Below, in pieces: positions 1-4,854 of a stretch of DNA of 7,929 nucleotides. The notes below the pieces were generated by a model. It was not told the origin of the DNA. It saw only the letters and a list, made by a program, of their open reading frames with translations, and made no database searches. The stretch lies in assembly GCA_938038035.1 (NCBI GenBank), contig CALHQV010000293.1, positions 1 through 7,929 on the forward strand. The letters are read 5' to 3'. This DNA is from an uncultured Gemella sp. GTDB taxonomy: Bacteria > Bacillota > Bacilli > Staphylococcales > Gemellaceae. Each line of letters begins with the position of its first letter. The first letter of the stretch is position 1. Both the position numbers and the translations under genes were made by a program.

Positions 1-79
1 AAATTATAATAAAATTAAACTACAATTTTCACAAATTTTCAATAGTTTTGCTCAAAATAAATATTATAAAATGTTTTTG

Positions 80-108
80 TTTACTTAACTTTTCTTATAC
101 GTTATAAT
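80..108 (+). promoter_or_regulatory. Sigma-A type promoter of the flavodoxin gene
   Basis: A -35 element TTTACT (80-85) and a perfect -10 TATAAT (103-108) are separated by 17 bp. An alternative -35 TTGTTT lies at 77-82 but gives a 20 bp spacer. Transcription would start near 114-116, leaving a leader of about 40 nt before the TTG start. The position just upstream of an isolated + strand gene supports the call. Confidence 0.75.
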
Positions 109-141
109 AAGGAATAGTTATCATTTATATATACATAGAAC

Positions 142-156
142 GGAGGAATCTTTTTG
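142..156 (+). promoter_or_regulatory. Ribosome binding site that fixes a TTG start
   Basis: GGAGGA (142-147) sits 7 nt upstream of TTG at 154-156 (measured from GGAGG). The next in-frame ATG is at codon 16, inside the FMN-binding loop region, so the TTG must be the real start: the residues straight after it form the first beta strand of the flavodoxin fold. Confidence 0.8.
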
Positions 157-600
157 AATATTAAATTAGTTTATGCGAGTTTAACAGGTAATACTGAAAT
201 GTTATCTGATTTAATGATTGAAAAATTCGAAGAAGAAAAAGGATTAGAAATAGAAAAATTATTTATCGAAGATATGGAAGATTTTGATTTTCTTGATGAT
301 GCCGATGCATTTATCGTAGCTACATACACATACGGTGAAGGTGAGCTACCGGAGGAAATGGAAGAATTTTTCGAAGCACTTGCTGACAAAAGCTATGAAG
401 GAAAAATCTATGGAGTTATCGGTACTGGCGACACAATTTATGATGAATATTGCGCTTGTGTAGACCAATTCGACGAGCAAATTGCTAAAACTGGTGCAAC
501 TAACCCGACAGAAAACCTTAAAATTGAAATTGAAGCAGATACAGACGAAGACTTTGAAAATATCGATAAATTTATCGAATCTTTTGCTAATGCTTTATAA
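154..600 (+). CDS. Short-chain flavodoxin
   Basis: FMN-binding electron carrier of the cytoplasm, able to replace ferredoxin in low-potential electron transfer. The 148-residue product has the short-chain flavodoxin layout. The phosphate-binding loop SLTGNT is at residues 9-14, straight after the first beta strand. The isoalloxazine-contacting loops are TYTYGEGELP (57-66) and TGDTIYDEYC (91-100). The protein is very acidic, typical of the family. It lacks the roughly 20-residue insertion of long-chain flavodoxins. It starts at TTG with a strong ribosome binding site and has its own promoter and terminator, so it is monocistronic. No redox partner gene is adjacent, so its partner cannot be told. 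Many Firmicutes flavodoxins are iron-regulated, but no convincing Fur box is visible here. Family assignment is secure; the physiological role is inference. Confidence 0.95.
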   Translation: MNIKLVYASLTGNTEMLSDLMIEKFEEEKGLEIEKLFIEDMEDFDFLDDADAFIVATYTYGEGELPEEMEEFFEALADKSYEGKIYGVIGTGDTIYDEYCACVDQFDEQIAKTGATNPTENLKIEIEADTDEDFENIDKFIESFANAL

Positions 601-601
601 T

Positions 602-641
602 AAAAAAGAACGGTTATGAATTTTCATAACCGCTCTTTTTT
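602..641. terminator. Bidirectional intrinsic terminator between convergent genes
   Basis: A 9 bp perfect stem (611-619 with 624-632) has a 4-nt loop (ATTT). Past one A/C mismatch it extends through GA/TC pairs into A6 (602-607) opposite T6 (636-641). The T-tract on each strand makes it work for the flavodoxin gene on the + strand and for the Rrf2-type gene, whose stop is at 646, on the minus strand. Confidence 0.9.
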
Positions 642-645
642 ATCT

Positions 646-1149
646 TTATCCTTTAAAGAAGACATTTACCCTTTCAAATTCGTCTTCCCAATTATTCCAA
701 TCTAATCTTATTTTAGAATTCTCTTCTAGAATATCTTCAACTAAGTTTTCGATTGTAATTTCTTCTAATGAAGATTTTATAGCTTTATTTACAGTGTTAA
801 CTTTTTTCAAATACTTGCTATAACGTTTATCTACTGCCAACGCACCTTCAAAAATTTTAGATACATAATCTGTTTTTAAAGCAAATATTTCCACTTCACC
901 GTTTAGCGCTACATATACGTCATATAAAGTAACTTTTTTATTTGATTTATATTTATATCCCCCGCCAATACCAGTGTTAGCTTTTACTAGATCATTGACA
1001 ACCAATTTTCTCATAATTTTTTTCAGATACGTTGGAGAAATATTTAAACGCTGGCTTATTTCCTTAGAATTCAAGAAAACATGCCTATCTTGAAGGTATA
1101 ACATTACCATTATACAGATTGCTTGTTCAGTACTTTTTGTTAAATGCAT
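646..1149 (-). CDS. Rrf2-family winged-helix transcriptional regulator without cluster cysteines
   Basis: The 167-residue product is a DNA-binding regulator of the Rrf2 family. The N-terminal winged helix-turn-helix spans about residues 5-70. Its recognition region is SPTYLKKIMRKLVVNDLV (38-55) and the wing carries the family-typical glycine-rich GIGGGYKY (60-67). The C-terminal half is helical and acidic. Iron-sulfur members such as IscR and NsrR carry three cysteines near residues 90-110. None is present here, and the only cysteine is Cys12. It is therefore probably a cluster-free member like YwnA or CymR, with an unknown signal. The start at 1149 has GAGG 8 nt upstream and its own promoter (1195-1223). 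It converges on the flavodoxin gene. Regulation of that gene or of itself is possible but nothing in the sequence proves it. Family call is firm; target and ligand are unknown. Confidence 0.85.
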   Translation of the reverse strand: MHLTKSTEQAICIMVMLYLQDRHVFLNSKEISQRLNISPTYLKKIMRKLVVNDLVKANTGIGGGYKYKSNKKVTLYDVYVALNGEVEIFALKTDYVSKIFEGALAVDKRYSKYLKKVNTVNKAIKSSLEEITIENLVEDILEENSKIRLDWNNWEDEFERVNVFFKG

Positions 1150-1194
1150 AAACTCAACCTCTTTTCTTTATAATATAACTCTACTTACATCCTT

Positions 1195-1223
1195 ATTTTA
1201 TGATATATTTTTATAATTGTCAA
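1195..1223 (-). promoter_or_regulatory. Sigma-A promoter of the Rrf2-type regulator
   Basis: On the minus strand, a perfect -35 TTGACA (1223-1218), a 17 bp spacer and a -10 TAAAAT (1200-1195) form the closest match to consensus in the window. The -35 begins only 3 nt after the rlmL stop codon. The leader would be about 40 nt long. Confidence 0.8.
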
Positions 1224-1226
1224 ATA

Positions 1227-2354
1227 TTATCTTAATTTTTCTCCCCAGTATTGATAATAGGTACATTCGATGGAACCGTTAAATAACTTTCTTCTTTTCG
1301 TCGCCTTTTTCCCATATAAATGTTCAAACATTTTATGAGAAGTTAATAAGTAAAGTGACCAATGTTTTTTATTTTTAAGTTCAGTTCCTAAAAACTTATA
1401 CATTGCCTCTACTTCTTTTTTCTCACCTAAACGTTCTCCATAAGGTGGGTTAGCAATTACACACCCAGTTTCTTTTTTAGCTACAAAATCAAAAACAGAC
1501 ATTTGTTTAAATTTGATTACCCCTGCTAATCCTATTTCTTCAGCATTATTTTCAGCAGTTGCTATCATTTTAGGATCAATGTCAGAACCATATAATTCTA
1601 ATTCTTTATCATAATCAATTAAATCCTCAGCCTTATTTCTTTCTTCATCTACAAGACTTTTCGGCATCCATGGCCATTTTTCAAAATCAAAGTTTCTATT
1701 AATTCCAGGTGCCATATTTTGTGCTGCCATAGCTGCTTCAATTAATAATGTTCCAGATCCACAGAATAGATCGTATAACGGTGTTTCACCTTTCCAGTTT
1801 GTAAGTTTAACCATTGCTGCTGCTAATGTTTCTTTCAGTGGTGCTGTCCCTTGTTTAGCTCGATATCCTCGCTTATGCAGTCCATCCCCAGAAGTATCTA
1901 ACAGAATAGTTGCAATATCATTTAACATTATAATCTCTAATCTATATCTAGCTCCTGTCTCGGTTAACCAACCGGTAACTCCATAACTTTTCTTCATTTT
2001 CTCTACTATTGCTTTTTTAACTATTGACTGACAGTCTGAAACACTGAATAGTGTGGACTTATGGCTTCGTCCATCTACAGGGAATTTGGCATCTACTGGA
2101 AGGTATTTATCCCATTCTATTTCTTTAGTTTTTTCAAAAAGTTCTTCGAAAGTATACGCAGGAAATTGTGCAACTACGATCTTAACTCTATCAGCACATC
2201 TTAACCATAGATTCGAACGCACTATTGCTCTCTTATCTCCTGAATAATACACTCTCCCGTTTTCTACTTTTGTTTCATAACCTAATTCTTGCACTTCTTT
2301 AGCTACTATTGCTTCAATTCCCATAGGGGTTGTTGCTATTAAATTAAAATTCAT
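1227..2354 (-). CDS. rlmL: 23S rRNA (guanine-N2) methyltransferase, RlmL/YpsC family
   Basis: THUMP-domain, SAM-dependent RNA methyltransferase, predicted to make N2-methylguanosine in 23S rRNA (the position 2445 activity of E. coli RlmL). At 375 residues it matches the free-standing Firmicutes YpsC form and not the long RlmL-RlmK fusion of enterobacteria. A THUMP RNA-binding region covers about residues 45-155. A Rossmann methyltransferase domain follows, with SAM motif I DLFCGSGTL (195-203), an acidic SAM-ribose motif GSDIDPKM (256-263) and the catalytic NPPYGER (302-308), which marks N2-guanine methylation. The ATG at 2354 has AAGGAGG 5 nt upstream. The gene lies directly behind rnpB, as ypsC does in other Firmicutes. 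No separate promoter is evident, so expression may depend on read-through of the rnpB terminator. No terminator separates it from the downstream Rrf2 gene. Target base is inferred by homology. Confidence 0.92.
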   Translation of the reverse strand: MNFNLIATTPMGIEAIVAKEVQELGYETKVENGRVYYSGDKRAIVRSNLWLRCADRVKIVVAQFPAYTFEELFEKTKEIEWDKYLPVDAKFPVDGRSHKSTLFSVSDCQSIVKKAIVEKMKKSYGVTGWLTETGARYRLEIIMLNDIATILLDTSGDGLHKRGYRAKQGTAPLKETLAAAMVKLTNWKGETPLYDLFCGSGTLLIEAAMAAQNMAPGINRNFDFEKWPWMPKSLVDEERNKAEDLIDYDKELELYGSDIDPKMIATAENNAEEIGLAGVIKFKQMSVFDFVAKKETGCVIANPPYGERLGEKKEVEAMYKFLGTELKNKKHWSLYLLTSHKMFEHLYGKKATKRRKLFNGSIECTYYQYWGEKLR

Positions 2355-2359
2355 TTCTT

Positions 2360-2366
2360 CCTCCTT
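2360..2366 (-). promoter_or_regulatory. rlmL ribosome binding site abutting the rnpB terminator
   Basis: AAGGAGG at 2366-2360 is 5 nt upstream of the rlmL ATG (2354-2352). It begins immediately after the T-tract of the rnpB terminator (2373-2367). A transcript ending at that terminator excludes the site, while read-through includes it right beside the hairpin. Confidence 0.85.
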
Positions 2367-2392
2367 AAAAAAAGGGGCTCCTAAGAGCCCCT
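2367..2392 (-). terminator. Intrinsic terminator of rnpB
   Basis: A perfect 8 bp GC-rich stem (2392-2385 with 2380-2373, AGGGGCTC/GAGCCCCT) has a 4-nt loop. On the minus strand it is followed by seven T (2373-2367), one of them shared with the stem. It lies about 8 nt past the predicted mature 3' end of the RNase P RNA and just before the rlmL ribosome binding site. Confidence 0.92.
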
Positions 2393-2399
2393 AGAACTA

Positions 2400-2794
2400 G
2401 TTGTTTTTCTTATCATAAGCCATATTCTGTATCTATCTTACTCAAACGAGACTAGTCAACTCTCGTAAAAATAGCTGTGATCATCTGTCTAAATATATAC
2501 ATATTTCCTATTCCTACATTCATTTCTGCGGAATAAGTGCTTCTACCAAAATTTGAATTGCTCACTCAAGGGGTTTACCGCGTTCCACTTCTTATATTTC
2601 TATAAGAACTCCGTCACTGTGGCACTTTCAAGATATATAACCATATAGAAAACTACTTAGGTTATATTTTCTGCCGTCACCATAAGGTGCCTAAACTTAT
2701 TTTTTCGTTTAGCGTTGAACACTACAAGCATCTCAGCCTGTGTGAGTATGGACTTTCCTCAGCATTACTGCCGCGATCACTCAAAGAAAAACAC
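2400..2794 (-). ncRNA. rnpB: RNase P RNA, bacterial type B
   Basis: Catalytic RNA that trims tRNA 5' leaders with the RnpA protein. On the minus strand, conserved region I GAGGAAAGTCC is at 2760-2750 and conserved region V, around ACAGAATATGGCTTA, is at 2430-2416. Together they can form the P4 core. Between them are further signatures: GACGGCAGAAA, GTGCCACAGTGACGGAG, GTGGAACGCGGTAAACCCC and CAAATTTTGGTAG. These match the Bacillus-type RNA closely, and the length of about 395 nt is normal for type B. The P1 helix is visible as GTTTTTCTT (2792-2784) pairing with AAGAAAAAC (2411-2403). P3 is short, 5 bp closed by a GUAA tetraloop, compared with about 9 bp in B. subtilis. A 6 bp hairpin ACGAGA/TCTCGT lies near the 3' end. 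Ends are placed from P1, the promoter and the terminator, so they may be off by a few nucleotides. Confidence 0.96.
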
Positions 2795-2801
2795 TTATAT
2801 T

Positions 2802-2830
2802 ACTTTACACTAAAAATACCGTTTTGTAAA
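2802..2830 (-). promoter_or_regulatory. Promoter of rnpB
   Basis: Minus-strand -35 TTTACA (2830-2825), 17 bp spacer, -10 TAAAGT (2807-2802). Seven nucleotides separate the -10 from G2794, which would begin the RNA just before helix P1. The -10 is imperfect (4 of 6), but the geometry with the RNA 5' end fits well. The -35 begins 12 nt after the rpoZ stop. Confidence 0.65.
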
Positions 2831-2842
2831 CAATAATCTAAA

Positions 2843-3040
2843 CTATTTTTCTAATACAGAAATTTTACCTTCTGCAATTTCCTCTAATGCTTTACCAACT
2901 TCTTTATGAGAAGTGTATTTATCTAGTTTGCTTGTTTCAGGATTTGCAAATAGTTCTCTTGCTCTTTTACTTGCTAATGATACTAGCATATATTTTGAAT
3001 TTACTTTTGATTTTAATACGTCTAATTTTGGATATAACAT
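2843..3040 (-). CDS. rpoZ: DNA-directed RNA polymerase omega subunit
   Basis: Smallest RNA polymerase subunit, which aids folding and assembly of the beta' subunit. The 65-residue product has the standard Firmicutes opening MLYPKLDVL followed by the core SKYMLVSLASKRAREL (about 15-30), the omega signature that contacts beta'. Length is normal. It is the second gene of a gmk-rpoZ operon, the usual Firmicutes arrangement: its ATG is 9 nt past the gmk stop, and its ribosome binding site (TAGGAG) overlaps the gmk stop codon, implying coupled translation. No terminator follows before the rnpB promoter, so some transcripts may extend into rnpB. Assignment is secure. Confidence 0.95.
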   Translation of the reverse strand: MLYPKLDVLKSKVNSKYMLVSLASKRARELFANPETSKLDKYTSHKEVGKALEEIAEGKISVLEK

Positions 3041-3049
3041 TTTTTTCTC

Positions 3050-3670
3050 CTACATTTCTTCTAATTCTAATAATGCTCTTCTATATTTCATCTCTATACG
3101 CTCACGTTTTAAATGCTCACTAAGGATAATTGCTTTAATTCTTTCTACAGCTTTATCTACTTCATCATTTTCAACAACATAATCGTATAAGTGCATCATA
3201 TTAATTTCTTTTTTAGCTTTTGCTATACGTGATTCTATTACTTCATCACTCTCAGTTCCACGGCCTTTTAATCTTTCTTTAAGATCACCGATACTTGGAG
3301 GTGCTAAAAATATAAATAAAGCATCTGGAATTTTACTTTTTACTTGTCCTGCACCTTTTACTTCAATTTCTAAAAATATATCTTTTCCTTTTTCCATCGT
3401 CTCCCTTACATATTTAACGGGAGTTCCGTAATAATTATCGACATATTGAGCATATTCCAATAATTCACCTTGTTGAATTAAAGTTTCAAATTCTTCTTTT
3501 GTCTTAAAGAAATAATCAACCCCGTCTACTTCACCAGGTCTCATACCTCTTGACGTCATTGAAATTGAATATTCGAAGTCAACATCATTACTTTCAAAAA
3601 TTCTTTTTCTAACAGTACCTTTACCTACTCCTGAAGGTCCTGAAAGAACTATTAATAATCCTTTCTCCAT
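3050..3670 (-). CDS. gmk: Guanylate kinase
   Basis: Cytoplasmic nucleotide kinase that phosphorylates GMP (and dGMP) to GDP with ATP. The 206-residue protein has the P-loop GPSGVGKGT at 11-19. The GMP-binding segment is SMTSRGMRPGEVDGVDYFF (37-55), and the second GMP contact region is EYAQYVDNYYGTP (72-84). The conserved FLEIEVKGAGQVK is at 99-111, and the arginine-rich lid ERLKGRGTES is at 132-141. Length is typical. The ATG at 3670 has AAGGA 8 nt upstream. It leads the gmk-rpoZ operon. Guanylate kinase from Bacillus and relatives is known to be inhibited by (p)ppGpp; nothing in this protein argues against that, but it is not shown here. Assignment is secure. Confidence 0.97.
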   Translation of the reverse strand: MEKGLLIVLSGPSGVGKGTVRKRIFESNDVDFEYSISMTSRGMRPGEVDGVDYFFKTKEEFETLIQQGELLEYAQYVDNYYGTPVKYVRETMEKGKDIFLEIEVKGAGQVKSKIPDALFIFLAPPSIGDLKERLKGRGTESDEVIESRIAKAKKEINMMHLYDYVVENDEVDKAVERIKAIILSEHLKRERIEMKYRRALLELEEM

Positions 3671-3706
3671 TTTTCGTATCCTTCTGTTATGTTTTATTAT
3701 CTTTTT

Positions 3707-3735
3707 ATGATACCATAAATCGGAAAAAATTTAAA
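3707..3735 (-). promoter_or_regulatory. Possible second, proximal promoter of gmk-rpoZ
   Basis: An extended -10 (TGG then TATCAT, 3712-3707) has a -35-like TTTAAA (3735-3730) 17 bp upstream. It overlaps the -10 of the upstream promoter by one base. The -35 is weak. Tandem promoters are plausible but untested. Confidence 0.4.
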
Positions 3736-3763
3736 CTATAAACATGTATATTTAAGTTGTAAA
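3735..3763 (-). promoter_or_regulatory. Main candidate promoter of gmk-rpoZ
   Basis: Minus-strand -35 TTTACA (3763-3758), 17 bp spacer, -10 TATAGT (3740-3735). It would give a leader of about 60 nt. It lies in the 134-bp gap between azlD and gmk. Confidence 0.65.
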
Positions 3764-3804
3764 TTAATTCGATAATATTTTCTTAAAATTCTCAATTTTT
3801 ATTT

Positions 3805-4131
3805 TTAAAATACATTTCTAATAATCGCTAATGAAATTATTCCTACTACAACTATCACCAAGAGGCTTTTTGAAATAATTGCACTTATTACAGTAGGTAA
3901 TGAAGCAAGTAAGTTTTCATAATTTATTTGAGGAAACTCTCCTATCTTTTGAATAAATAGACTATTGAACCATAAAGCTGACATTATTACAATCGGTACA
4001 AAACTTAGATACTCTATAACCGGTTTAGGTAAATCGAATTTCTTCAATAATACGAAAGGAAGTACCCTAGATAACCAAGTAACAATTGAACATCCTAATA
4101 TTGTTAAAATTATATAGTTAGTAGATAACAT
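3805..4131 (-). CDS. azlD: AzlD-family branched-chain amino acid exporter subunit
   Basis: Small inner-membrane partner of AzlC; together they export branched-chain amino acids and toxic analogues such as azaleucine. The 108-residue protein is nearly all hydrophobic, with about four membrane segments (roughly 5-20, 41-60, 75-90 and 88-106, the last two close together). It has the family marks RVLPFVLL (22-29) and YLSFVPIVIMSALW (41-54). Length is normal. Its ATG lies 14 nt inside the -1 frame extension of azlC, so tight translational coupling would occur only if ribosomes finish azlC in that frame. The ribosome binding site is weak: GTGGTG 7 nt upstream, or AGGAG about 12 nt upstream. No good terminator follows before gmk. 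Confidence 0.9.
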   Translation of the reverse strand: MLSTNYIILTILGCSIVTWLSRVLPFVLLKKFDLPKPVIEYLSFVPIVIMSALWFNSLFIQKIGEFPQINYENLLASLPTVISAIISKSLLVIVVVGIISLAIIRNVF

Positions 4132-4255
4132 GTTTTAACACCACTCCTATCGCACATCCTATTAAAGTAACGACTATAATTAATAAATTACTTGGAATGA
4201 AAATCATTCCAAAATATACTAAGAAGAATACAACGACAATTACTAGGAATTGTAC
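4118..4255 (-). other. azlC: C-terminal reading frame of azlC, in the -1 frame
   Basis: From GTA at 4255-4253 the -1 frame is open for 45 codons to TAA at 4120-4118. The product begins VQFLVIVVVFFLVYFGMIF, then has SNLLIIVVTLIGCAIGVVL and ends in KHVIY. These are two hydrophobic segments that look like the normal end of AzlC proteins. There is no independent start codon with a ribosome binding site, so it can be made only as a continuation of azlC. It overlaps the azlD start by 14 nt, the tight overlap normally seen between intact azlC and azlD. Confidence 0.85.
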
Positions 4256-4824
4256 TTTTTTTTAATAGTAATATCTGAAATAACTTGTAAATATAACAAT
4301 CCTATAAACATCGCAACTAGAGCAAAATCTAAACCTAGTACCTTAGGATCCTTAACTATTCCACCTAGTAACGCACCTAGTACCGAAGACACAACCCATG
4401 TAAAATAAGATACTAGGTTTGCAGTATTGAACCATTCATATGTCAACCTTCCATTAGTATAGTTTTGTTTATTCATTCCTAAAGCAAAACTCTCATCAGT
4501 TAAAAAAGTACCAATTATAATATTCTTAAATACACTATATCTCTTAAGAAATGGAGCTGTAGCCATACTCATTAATATCATTCTTGAGTTTATTAGAAAC
4601 GTTGCCAAGACAATTGAAAGTATAGGAAAGCTACTAGAAAGCATACTTACAGTTATAAATTGCGCTCCACCTGCATATATAAATAATGACATTGCTCCAA
4701 CAAAGAAAGGATTAAGTCCAACTGAACTAGCAATAATTCCAAAGGCTAACCCGATACCTATATACCCAAAAACTGTCGGTAAAGTATCTCTTACACCAGC
4801 TTTTACATCTAATCTATCATTCAT
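4243..4824 (-). CDS. azlC: AzlC-family branched-chain amino acid exporter, zero frame ends early at an A8 run
   Basis: Large membrane subunit of the AzlCD exporter. The zero-frame product is 193 residues, short for a family usually near 230-240. The family features are present in order: FIYAGGAQF (48-56), INSRMILMS (78-86), FLTDESFALG (107-116) and GLDFALVAMFIGLL (164-177). The expected last hydrophobic segments are missing. The frame ends just after an A8 run (4263-4256) with a foreign tail of three residues (YNS). Reading on in the -1 frame restores 45 residues of AzlC-like sequence, giving 235 in total. The ATG at 4824 has AAAGGTGA 4 nt upstream. The gene follows rqcH by 30 nt with no terminator or promoter between, so it is co-transcribed. 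It may be a recoded gene, a phase-variable gene, a young pseudogene or a base-call error; the identity as AzlC is firm. Confidence 0.88.
   Translation of the reverse strand: MNDRLDVKAGVRDTLPTVFGYIGIGLAFGIIASSVGLNPFFVGAMSLFIYAGGAQFITVSMLSSSFPILSIVLATFLINSRMILMSMATAPFLKRYSVFKNIIIGTFLTDESFALGMNKQNYTNGRLTYEWFNTANLVSYFTWVVSSVLGALLGGIVKDPKVLGLDFALVAMFIGLLYLQVISDITIKKKYNS
4255..4263 (-). other. A8G slippery sequence at the azlC frame break
   Basis: In the azlC zero frame the codons are ATT AAA AAA AAG, so the heptamer A-AAA-AAG (4261-4255) is in the correct phase for -1 tandem slippage. It is the same heptamer used in E. coli dnaX. The eight A also suit RNA polymerase slippage, where one extra A restores the frame. 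A weak 6 bp stem ACAATT/AATTGT (4253-4248 with 4241-4236) starts 1 nt after the heptamer. That is closer than usual for a stimulator of ribosomal frameshifting. No internal Shine-Dalgarno stimulator is seen upstream. Confidence 0.6.
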
Positions 4825-4854
4825 ATGTTCACCTTTCTTGATTATTTAATTGTT

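Noticed and set aside
1..79. Small hairpins and T-rich stretches at the left edge
   Set aside because: Only low-complexity AT-rich sequence; no gene, terminator with a GC stem or regulatory motif could be supported.
104..122. Possible Fur box ahead of the flavodoxin gene (TTATC half-site just after the -10)
   Set aside because: Only about 9 of 19 positions match the Bacillus-type consensus and the left half-site is absent, so it is no better than chance in AT-rich DNA.
171..389. Open frame on the minus strand opposite the flavodoxin gene
   Set aside because: The serine-rich translation is the complement of acidic Asp/Glu codons in the flavodoxin; no start signal or family features.
2415..2455. 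Internal promoter for rlmL within the 3' part of rnpB (TTGACT as -35)
   Set aside because: No acceptable -10 lies at 16-18 bp, and the bases belong to a hairpin and conserved region of the RNase P RNA.
2887..3182. Open frames on the + strand opposite rpoZ and gmk
   Set aside because: They are antisense to two well-conserved genes, lack convincing ribosome binding sites and family features, and are leucine/serine-rich, as expected from a shadow frame.
3785..3799. Hairpin AAAATT-CTC-AATTTT as terminator of azlD
   Set aside because: The stem is only A-T pairs, and the T-rich tail follows it on the + strand, the wrong direction for azlD. No + strand gene ends there.
4236..4253. Stem ACAATT/AATTGT after the azlC slippery site as a frameshift-stimulating structure
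   Set aside because: It has only 6 mostly A-T pairs and begins 1 nt past the heptamer instead of the usual 5-8 nt, so it is unlikely to pause ribosomes; noted but not used as support.
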